Source: Astropecten irregularis
Lineage: Eukaryota > Echinodermata > Asteroidea > Paxillosida > Astropectinidae
NCBI GenBank assembly: GCA_963971285.1
Contig: OZ020258.1
Span: forward strand, 15,951,390-16,015,389
Length of the DNA: 64,000 bases
Direction of reading: 5' to 3'
Below are positions 25,401-37,400 of the stretch, in pieces; within the stretch, counting starts at the first letter, position 1; every line of letters begins with the position of its first letter. The translations under genes and the position numbers were made by a program. Under the pieces are notes generated by a model that was given only the letters and a program-made list of their open reading frames with translations, searched no databases and had not been told where the DNA came from.

Positions 25401-28400
25401 CGAACTAAGTTCCACACCTGCTTTGTATTACTGTTTTGCAGCTCTGACTCCAGTCTATCCTTATATTCTCTTTTGGCAGCTGTGACAGCTCTGCGAAGTT
25501 CGTATTTAGCGTTTTTGTAGGCACTTTCATTCTGCTGCTGCCATGCAACTTGCTTAGCTCTCAGCTTTGCTTTTATTTTGCCACCGAACCATGGTTTGTC
25601 ATTACCATAGATTTTGATTGACTTCCTGGGAATACAGCATCTTTCGCAGAAAGTTATATAATCAATGATAACCTCAGTACTACCATGAATATCATCAGGG
25701 TCCCGTAACACGTCCCAATCAGTACAAGCAAAACAACCTTGTAATTCTGCAATAGCAGACTCACTCCAATTAGGAACAGTTTTAATGGTCGGTTTGCTTC
25801 GCTTCAAGTTCTGTTTGTATGATGGAACGAGATGGATCATGTTATGGTCCGATTCTCCTAAAGGAGCGCGTCTGAGGGCTGTATACGCGTCCTTGATTGC
25901 TGTGTAGCAGTGGTCCAGAGTCTTCTCCTTCCTTGTTGGGCACTTGACGTGTTGATATAATTTAGGGAGACCTTTCTTTAGATTTGTGTGGTTGAAATCT
26001 CCTGCTATAATCACATTAGCACCGGGATTAGCGTTCTCGTGTGACGTAACAATAGTTGAGAGTTGCGCTACGGCTGCCTTTGCCTCGGCATCCGGAGGAA
26101 TGTAAACTACAGTCAGAATCAATGACTGGAATTCATCTCAAGATTTATTGCCATTTTTTTACAATTTTGGCTCTTCTTTTAAACCCGATCTTCGCTCCGA
26201 GTGTTTTGCTGAGGTTATAGTCGGCACGATTGCTGGAACTGGAACTGTAAGTGCTGTGATTTTAGAGAAATTTACTTCTTAAAATTGGGGTTCTATTCCC
26301 GCGCCAGTGTGTTTGGATGGACCATGGCATCAGTACCTGTTCAGGTCATTACATCATTGGAACTGCCCTGAACAATGGACCACACAAAAGAAACAATCCC
26401 AAGAATGCAGCTGACTTCTTTGTTATGGCTGATCATCGCCATCGTCATTGCATCTTCGCCATGTTCTGGGACCCCCACTGCTATTAAGTTCCCAAACCCT
26501 GCTATTTCATTGAAGCAAAGGTTTGGCATCAAAGGGTTTTCGACGGCACAAATTTTATATTACAAGAATTCGACCTCGTCCTTCTGCGTTCCCCTACTCT
26601 CATGTGGTGACATAAACCCTAACCCTGGCCCCAGGTCGACTCAAGATCCTGGCCCCAGCTCAACTCAAGATCAACCTCAGAAAAACATATCCTGCCTGCT
26701 ATGCAACACCCGTAGTATTCGTAACAAAGGCCCTGAACTTGAAGCTTTCCTGAGTTCCAGTTCACCCGACATCCTGTGTTTCACGGAAACTTGGTTAGTG
26801 CCGTCTGATTCCGATGGCCTACTTAGTTTGCCAGACAACTATGTCATCATTCGAAAAGATCGTTGTCATGGGAACCGTGGCTGAGGTGTTTTAGCGGCTG
26901 TGAAGATGTCATTGCTGCCAACAAGATTATGCTATCCTGATAATGACGGCCTCGAGCTTCTATGGCTTTGCACTGAAGCTCGGCACTGAATCATGGCTTC
27001 TTGGTCTCCTGTACCGTCCACCATCTTCTACCGTAGCCTTCTGGCCCAAGTTCAGGGACGCCGTAACATCACTTCACATTGATACATATGACGGCTGTCT
27101 CATCATAGGAGACTTTAACGTTGACCTCCGCCCCTCAACAGCAGCCTCCCACCATCGAAATCAACTTCTCGATATCGCCACTGACCTCAATCTCGAACAG
27201 CTCGTGACGTCAGTCACGAGACCCAACTTCAACATACCAGATCAAGGCTCCATCATTGACTTAGCTTTCACCAATCGACCTGACCATGTCTTGTCGGTTT
27301 CTACCGTCCCAAATCCCGTTCACTCTGACCATTTTGCAGTGAAGGTTATCTTCCGCTCATCCCGACCACCACCACGCCCAGCTGTGCTACGATCTACTCG
27401 TCGTGGTGACTTTGATCATCTGCGACAGCTGATTCATCTCATTCCCTGGTCCGCCTTCATTGAGTCCAGTGACATCAATCAGTCTACTGAAACATTTCTG
27501 GACTTATTTGATGCTGCGATCCGGGATTCCATTCCCTGCGTCACCAAACGCAGATCCCGATGCTCACCCTGGATAACTCCGGAACTAAAGAAACTGACAA
27601 ATAAGAAACATAAGCTTTTCAACTTAGCACGTAGATCGGGCCTTACCAATGACTGGAATTTGTATAAGTCTGTTCGTAATGAGGTAAAAGCTTCAGTTCG
27701 CATAGCTTACTGGCATTATGTTAACATGTTGTTTGAATCTCATGATAATAGATGCAAATTCTGGTCATTTGTTAGAAGCCGAAAAACAATCGCCCCCTCC
27801 TCCTTCATTTACTCATGGTAACTGTAAATTTACTCACCCTGAGTCTATTACTGCTGGTTTTAGTGATTATTTTTCCTCTGTTTGTAAACTATCCGGTCCA
27901 GTTCCTACCAACCCCGCTCCTTGCTCGCATCATATACCTTGTTTGTCTCACATTGCTGCATCTCCTGGCCAAATTGCTGCTATGCTTCGCAAGCTTCCCT
28001 CCGATAAATCCCCTGGACCGGATGGTATCCTACCCAGTGTTCTGAACAAAATTGCTCCCGAAATTTCCCATCCTCTTAGTTTGTTGTTTGGTGCATCTCT
28101 GAGGGCGGGTGTATTGCCGGATATCTGGCGCTGCGCCAACATTACACCCGTTCACAAAAAGGGTGACAAGTCATTGTTATCCAACTATAGACCTGTTGCT
28201 CTGACTTCCGTTTTGTGCAAAATTCTTGAGCGGATTATCTGTGTAGCCATTAATGACCATTTAGCCACTTTTGGCCTCCTCAATACCAATCAACACGGTT
28301 TTGTTAAACACAAGAGCTGTGTCACCCAGCTTACCAACATTATTCATTCATGGTCTTCCACCTTGGACAGACGTTGTCCCCCTAGAATAGATGCAGTCTT

Positions 28401-31400
28401 CCTGGACATGTCCAAGGCTTTCGATACAATGTCACATCACATCCTACTCGAGAAACTGGCTACTACATTCAACTTGCGGGGTGAGTTGTGGCATTGGATT
28501 CGATCGTTTTTGACTGGTCGCAGGCAGCGGGTAATCTTTGGGGGTGGCGTCTCTCCATGGGTGGATGTCACTTCAGGTGTACCCCAGGGTAGCGTACTTG
28601 GGCCCTTATTTTTCAATCTTTTTGTTAATGACATATCCTTGTCAATTTCCTCCAGCTGTTTACTATTCGCAGATGATTGTCTTTTATACCGTGCCATACA
28701 GTGTCATGACGATGTAACTGAGCTTCAACTGGATTTAGATACACTTAAAAACTGGTGTGATGTTAATGACATGACCTTCAATACTGGCAAAACCAAAGTC
28801 ATGCATATCACTAGGAGACGCCAAATAAACCCTCCAGTTTATAATTTAGGTAACATTCCACTGAATAGCACTAACTCACATCAATATTTGGGCCTCACTA
28901 TAGACAGCAACCTCAACTGGACATCACATGTCGACTCTATCATAGCTAGAGCCAATCGCATCTTAGGGTTCATCAGAACGATTGCTAGGGGCTCCTCCCC
29001 GAATGCAATTTTCACATTATACAAGTCGCTCATTCTCCCTATACTTGAATACGGCTTGCCAGCTTGGCACCCACACACCACAAGTCAACAGCATAAACTC
29101 AAAAGAGTCCAACGTACTGCTACCCGACTTGCTCTTGGCCAAAGACGGGGGGAAATGTCGTATGAGGACAGATTGCAGCGGCTTAACTGGCACTCCCTAA
29201 TCCATAGGCGTAATTATCTTCTTTGTTCCTTTGCGTTCAAGGTTCTGCACGGCTTATCAATCTGCGACTCCCTACATAACAACATTATTATCAATCTCCG
29301 TCATCTTGACTCACTCACATTCCGCCATCTTCCAGCTCGCACTGACCTGTTACTACACTCTCCTTCCCGTCGATTCCCTAGGTTTTGGAACACTACTCCT
29401 TCACACATTCGAGAAGCCGCTGTAGTCAGTCCTTTGCCGACACTTCTCCGCCTACTTCACGACTTCTGCTTAAACTCACATTAATTGCCTTTCCTTTTCA
29501 TTCCAGTTACATTCAATTTTACCTCCTAGCTTAGTTGAGAACATGCAAGAGTGTGGACTTGATTGTTTTTCCTCTCAACCTGTTGTGTGTGCTTTTTACG
29601 TGTCTTTTGTCGTAGTACATATTATGTTGGGACCGCATGCTTCCGAGCAACAGTAATTTAGTTTACTTTTGTTGTCCCTGACCTGCATAATATTGTTATT
29701 GTCATTGTTGTTAGTTGTATTGGTTCTTCCCATTGTTTAGTCTTAACGCGAATTTGAATTCCCATTCTTGCATGCTACTCTCCTTGGTCTTACGGTTTTT
29801 TCATTCGCCTTTACTTTGCTGTTCTGCTTGTCTAGCCGCTCTCCATTACGATTATAATTACTATTATAAATTATCATTGTTTACGTTCCTTTGCTTGTTT
29901 TTTTTTGTGCTTGGGCTTTGTTTCAACATCATTGTTCTTGTTCTTGTTCTGTATTGTATTTGTTGTTGAGGTCGAATAAATAATAATAATAATAATAATA
30001 ATAATCTTCCCAAGTCCCAACGAAAAAATCTATACTGTACATGTATGTGTAATAACAGATTAGATACGGTATGTACAGGGTATGACTTTATGCCACTGAC
30101 TCCACCCAGCTAGCTTAGCATCTGTAAAGCAGGAGGTCGTGGGTTCGAATCCCACCTGAGCCAGCAAATTATATTTTTCATGTGCAGTCAAATAGTGAAG
30201 TGCTCATTTTCATCAGTGTAGGGTAATCTTTTATTTGCATGACATTGTATGCAATTTTGGGTTTTGGGATTGAAAATAATGTGTACAGATCATACTGTAC
30301 ACACATGTAGATGTTTACATAAATGCTGTCATACTAGTTCTGTACATATGTTTATGTTAAGGTCCATTTGTTGGTTTAGAGAAATACATGTTTGTTTGTT
30401 TGTTTTTAATTCATTAGGTCATTATATGTCCGTGGAGCTGAGTGTGGATTTTACAGTGCGTTATGTAGGAATGATTCACAATGCACAGGGTTTACAGCAT
30501 TCTGAGGAAGATGAAGTTGATCTGATTAATGCATTGGACCAAGCTCAGGTATGTACATGTACATCCATTAATTCCTCTATCTTGCCTCCCTTCATTGGTC
30601 TGGGAATTGTAAAGTTTCCTAGACCAAGCTCATCATGTTAAAGCCCTAAGTCCAGCGGGGTCATAATTCTCTAAAAAAAGACAAATTTTAGTTTATTTGC
30701 CAGTGTATTAGACTAAATTGGTGCCAAATCTTGTCAAATTTCAGCCACTAATATTAGGGAAATTATAAACGAAAAAAGATAATTAAATATTCAAAAGTTG
30801 CGCTTATTCAACCATTGACCATATACTGCCGTGGTGGGCGCTGTCGTTCCTTCCTGGGGATGTGACATCATGACAGGTACTCATCCTGCTAGTTAGCTAC
30901 AGTTCGTACAACTTTGCACTGTATGTACAATTGTACAATGTATGTAGCAGCCATGTCATTAAAGAAAGTGCCTCGTAATTGAGTTGTACATGTAGCTTGC
31001 TGCACACGAACATCAAAGAAAAAGTGTCACTATCCATCGCCGTGTATGGTTATTTGTGGAGATAGAAAAGGTATTATGTAGGCCCACATACATGTACATT
31101 GTACAACTATGCATTGTGTGATGCCGTCGTCAAAATATTTCTGCCTGAACAAGTACCTGTCATGACGTCACTGGTCGTATTTCATAGTATGCAAATGAGA
31201 GGCATGGCGAACCAGGTTTTTTGATGAGCTCTCGTCGGTAGGCTTTACTTTTTTGCGGCGTTTTTTCACATACAGAGGAAACAGTACAGCATTTTCTATC
31301 TTCCCTGTCTTTATTGACATAATATCTTTAGAGATAAGCCTCAATTTTGGATTTCCCATCCTCGTTAGACCAGGGCTTTAATATTTGTATTCATCTTTTG

Positions 31401-34400
31401 TATTTTTAGCTGTTTCGCATGCAGCGGAACAGCTATTATTTTTGTTATTTTTTTTATTTTTTTTATTCCACTTTTTTCCCATAGACATAACACAGGGATT
31501 TCCTACAAGTCACTTCTACCATTATGCCAATTCCGATCAACTTCATACTTGGCACATAGTTAGACCACCACCCCGAATAGTGTCCCGCGTATGTACGTCA
31601 TCATGACGTCATCACGTGCACAGTTACGTCATCATAAAAGTGCAAATTTTAGGGCTCTTTATCTCCGGAACGGCAAGTCCGATGCAGCTCAAACTTAAGT
31701 ATATGGGGATGTGTTATAGACAAAAATTGCAGTCACGTGTTGATGACGTCATCTTGTGATTTTTTACAAATTATTCAATTTTTGGACCTTTTCTTTATAT
31801 CTCATGAACGACAAATCGTATTTTCGAAATTCTTTCAGCAAAATGTTTGTTAGGCTATAGGCACATGCCACAAAATACCAAAAAGTTGTGACGTCATGAT
31901 GACGTCATCAAAAAGCCGATTTTCAGATTTACATATAAGGGAATATCCGATGGTGATGAAACTTGGTGGGTAGGTAGGGAATGGTACTAGTATCCCAAAT
32001 ATGAAGTGATGTCACGATGACGTCATCGACTGATTTTTTTATTGATTTTTGAATAATTAATTTTGCCATTTTTTCCCAGAAACAAATAGAAGTGAATATC
32101 CGATCGTGATGAAACCTGGTGGTTAGATGGGGAATCGTACTAGTATCCCAAATGTGAAGTGACGTCACGATGACGTCATCGACTTATTTTTTTTAATCAT
32201 TAATTTTGCTATTTAGAGTCAAACATAACACATAACACGAGCTTTTGAATTTTTTGGACTGCTGATATAGCTATCAATAGTAGTAGACCACTTGTGTACA
32301 TGTGAACGGAGCACTACAAGCTAGAAAATCAATCATTTTGCTGTTTTCCCGTCCATGTACAACCATGCACGCTGGCCTATTAGTACGCTCAGCCATATCT
32401 GTGCCGTTTCTCATGGCCGTGTGTTACTATCTGCATACGTTTACGTGTGTTGATTGACGAGTGACAACGCTCCTGATAAGTTGTTGACGACAATCAAGAC
32501 TTAGCTATTTCTCCATACTGCCAATTTTTGTATACATTTGTTTTCTATATTTTATAAAACATACGCGAAACAGCTCAGTGTTTGTTACCAACAAACACAG
32601 GTCTAGTACATTTTGTTACCTTGGTTGATAACTCCTTGGGCCTGTGAACATGCAGGTCCCCAGTATGCTGCATCAATTTGATGATTGCTTTCTTATTTCC
32701 ATTGAATTGCATTGAATGGGGGTATTATCTGGAAGGAGACGTTTAATGAACCTTTATTGTCCTGCAAATGGGCTCATTGAGGGGAAACTACCCCTTAATT
32801 TGCAATTGAATAGATATTCTTTTTTGAGCAGATTGCAATTTGTGCGCCCTAAACACAGATGTGGTGATCAACACCGATTACAGTATGTCCACTAGAAACT
32901 GATTTGGGTTATTGTCAGTATTTAACCATTGTTTGGCTCATTTACACCAAGCTCCTTGCACACATGGCCTGGCCAGATGCACTCTGTGTGGTCTGATTCC
33001 TAGTATTCATGGCCAGTAAGAAAAGAAACTGTCAAAAGGGGATAAATCATGGTCATTTCAGTTGGTTGTGGTGGCTGCAAAACACCAATTGTAATAATAA
33101 TTATGATAAATAATATTCCTGAGTTTACATTGGGAAGAAATGAATGGACATTCGTTTGAGAAAGCGTTTGGTTCTGAAAGTGCTGTTCTTCTCAGAACCA
33201 CATACATGTACACCCTCTTGTATTACATTTAAATCCATGTTTCATAACCACATACTTTCCCGCTGAGAATGTACAATGTATTCATACAGTGTTGCCGTTT
33301 GTCTTCTTTCATTGACGTGGATATAAATGCACATGTACAAGTCTTTGTCAAACCATGCCTTGGGTTTCGGCTCAGAATTTCCCTCACCATCTAACAGCTG
33401 AACGTGTTTTCATGATTGTACAATACAGAATATCTGCTTTTATACCATATGAGAATATCCTTTGTTTAAACTCTGCTACTGTGAACTGAATGTGCAAAAT
33501 GATGGCACAGTGGAAGCCAGAGACCAAAGGCCATTTTGGTATTGACAAAATTATATCATCAGACTTGCTAAGCATAAATACTTAGCTACAAACTGCTGCT
33601 TAGCAAGAATCAACTCAAGCACAAGCAGTATGTTTACTATGTTTACTTATGATTAAGTGTTTTCTTTGGTGTATTGTGTTATTCATTACAGAGAGAAGCT
33701 CAGTTTAAACATGCAGATAATCAGCATGACATGATCTACCTCAACCTGTCTAAACATGGCGTCAAAGTCATTCAAGCTTTCTCACCAGATCATCAGGTAT
33801 GTAGACTTCATAGCTCATGTTTCTTCTGCTTTGTCTTGTTTTCTAACCCATCGCTCAAAGTGTCTTCATACATGTACATTTGTGTTACAGTGGAAGGCCA
33901 CTATAACGAACATAGCTATACCGAGCATTCGGCTATACCAAACATCATCCTTGGCTCCCAATTTTTTGTGTACAAAACTTACTGAACATTCCTATTTAAA
34001 AAAAAATATATAAAAAGATTTACCGTGACAGAAACAGAAATATTTACAGAGTAAAGGGGCCTTTCCATGTGCTTATACGTTGCATATGCGTCGCGTCGCA
34101 AAAAAATTGATAATTATACAAAAACAAGCAACCCTTTCCAAATGTGCGTGTTGGAAAGGGTCGCATGCGTCTTTCTAATGGGTAATTTTAACGCACACGC
34201 AACGTACACGCAACGTATACGCAACAAGCATTAAATATGAAGTGGATGAAAAAACGTGGATATGGAAAGGTGCCTTGCATCAAATTGCTGCTTGGCCAAA
34301 ATCTTAAGTACATATGTGTACATAGCCTTGGTCAAGGTACATAGCCTTGGTCAAGGCTTTGATCGTATTCGTTCCATGTGCATTATTATTTTTGTTCACA

Positions 34401-37400
34401 GCCCTCCCGATCGCCCCGCACGATCGTTTGCATGCACATTAGGCAAACAGCGACCTCTCGCAGTTGTGTGAAATATGCAAATTAGGTCTACTGGTATCAA
34501 AGCTGGATCACTCGTCAACGGGAGGTGTAGTGGGCGGAGCTAATTATGCTAATAGCGATAGACAGCCTTTTCAGTTCGCTCTTGGATTGGCTCGTTGAAC
34601 AGACTGCATTATTCAAATAGGCCTAGGTCATAATGTGGCGCGCGGGGTTGTAACGGACGGAACGTAACTATGTTCTGCCAGTTGATCGATCGAGTAGTAA
34701 TCGGTGATCACGTTAAAAGTGATTATATATACTTATTCAGATTGATATTTTCACAAGTATTCAAATCATATAGGACAACTGCCATTTTGCTGCCTGACAT
34801 GGAGTTTTCAACTTGTGCTATTGTCTAATTGCGTTTACAGATTTCCTCGTGTTGCATGCCTATCGATAAATTCACGAAAGGCGTCATGACCCTGCAGAAA
34901 GTGTTGAAGGCTTGCTGCTGCTGCTCGCCACGAAAATTTCCCAACAGTAATTCAAACAACATACATGTATTATATGACGTACAGCGTAGGCCTAGTACGG
35001 ACGGTTGTGCGACATCAACAGCTAGTCGTCTGGACAGAAATGCCATTCTTACATTGTGTATGCTTGTATACTGTGCTGTGATTGGACACTGCACACACAA
35101 TGGCCCGCCCCCACATTTCATATTCGCATACGAGGGCTTCACTGGAAATCCGGCGAAAAATAAAGAAACACATAAGCTTTCGTCGACGAGTGGTACAAGG
35201 CTTTGAAACCAGTAGACCTAATTTGCATATTTCACACCGAGACCGCGAGAGGTCGCTGTTTGCCTAATGTGCATTATTACTATTGTACGCAAACGATCAT
35301 GCGGAGTGGATCGGGAGCACTGTGAACAAAATAATAATGCACATGGTACGAATACAGTCAAAGCCTTGACCAAGGCTAATGTGTACATAAAGAGGGCGCA
35401 CTTCATTGGACCAGGGGGTGCTTTATAAAAATGGATGCTGAACACTGCTGGCAGCTGAAAATCGCTATACCAATCAATCATTTTGTGTATCCCGCGGTGT
35501 TCGTTTATATGGGTGTTCCACTGTATGCAATTTGAATAAAATGATTAATTTTTACTGATATTTCATGTGATAAGAACCCATACCTTGAGTTGCACATAAT
35601 TATTTGCTATGCGGCTACACCTACATGTACGTAGGTACTCAAATCTGTATCCTTGTGGAGACATGGCTTTGTTCTTGTGTACTAATGAACACTCTCCAAA
35701 GAGAATTGAAATCGCACCCATTTTAACCAGAATCACTTTCTTGAAAATTCTTCTTATACCTTGGAAATTCCAAATATCAGTTTTATAAAATCCTTGTGGA
35801 TTATGCTACCATCATTATACAATGTCAGAAGCTATGTTTTTTTTTTCTTAATAAAAGATAGTATCTTACTTTGGTTTTTGTCAAAGAAATACAGATTCAT
35901 TGTCAAAAATATCAAGAAAGATACAGTAACAGTCATCTATGACAATTTCAGTCCCATACAGTGCCCACTTTTTGAGAAAACAGTGAAAAACGGTCACAAT
36001 ATTTCTTAAGTCTCTTTTCATTTTTATCTTTGAAAGATCTGATATTGGCTGATAGTGGCTGATATTCCTATCATTGAACAATTGCAATAGACTGTAAACA
36101 TTCAAACTAATATCAACCTATTGAAAAGTGAACAAAGGAAAATTGACCAGAGCGGGATTCGACATGTTCAAACCAGCGATCTCTGGAATACCGTACAGGC
36201 ATTACAGAATACCTCTACCAACTGAGCTCAGGTGGTAGAGCATGGGTATGGTATTCCAGAGATCGCTGGTTTGAATCCCGCTCCAGTAAATGTTTCTTTG
36301 TTCACTTTTCAATGACTTAACGTTCAGTCAGGTTCCCTTTGTGGTTATAAGTTATCTACTGATATTTGAACAGATTGTGCGCTGGAGATATGGCTTACTA
36401 GAGGTGATCCGTCTGGTTCATTTTGAAGACTCTACAGGAAGTCAACTATTAGCCATGAAGATAGGTAAAGAAGGTGAAGATACATATGACTGTTTGCTCT
36501 TCCAGTGTGACCCTCAGGTAAGAGTTAGTCCTCCATACGGCCCTTTCACACTGCAGAGCCAATCCCCGGGAATTATTTACCCCAGCAACTACTCACACTA
36601 GACCCATGGTAACTCCCGGGGACACTATTTTTACAAATTGCTTTTCCCCTGGAAAAACGTAAAACCTCAGGAATTTCGGCTTTAACCCTACTCCCGAGTA
36701 GTCTATGTGATAGATATGCACTCGCCATACGGCAGGCGAGCGTCTATCGCATGCGTGCAGATTTCCTGATTAATTATGCAAGCCAACCCAGCACTGACCT
36801 CTCTAAGTTTTTACCAATCAAGGGGCATCTTCTATCGTACTGTTTGGCGAGCGAGTCTATCACGAAGATAACTGCTGCCGCATGGATGCGCAAAATTGAC
36901 CAATCAACATCCTCCTTCACGATCCTGGCTGATGTGCCGCGTTGCATAAAATTTGCATGCACGCATGTATCAGACGTTCGTACGTACGTAGTGACACGGA
37001 GTAGAATGGGTGATACTCAGACTAACTCCCGAGCAGGGTTAAACATTCCCTGGGCAATAGCTATTTCCCTGGGGATTTCTTTGGTAGTGTGAAAGGCCCG
37101 ACCTAAATACCCTGGCAATGCCCCACCAATTCCCCGGGGAATGTGTCTCTAGTATGAAGCCCCTACAGTGTGATTAGCTGTAATGAAACCATTACCAGTA
37201 TAAATTTGTCAATGTCTTATACATGCCATTTGTTCTAGGACTTTCCACATTGAACCTTTCATGTTGGCAAAAAATTCATCTTTTATGAACTTAGACATTT
37301 TATTGATTGATTATTGTGTGGTCTAGTGGGTGGAACTCAAGATCTTGTGGTCAATCTACAGATTGTGGGTTGGAGTCCAGCCATGGGCTAGTGGTGCTTG

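Noticed and set aside
30105..30165. Possible tRNA gene (A box and B box present)
   Set aside because: No convincing acceptor or anticodon stem; a related copy and shared tail at 23455 show that it is a SINE.
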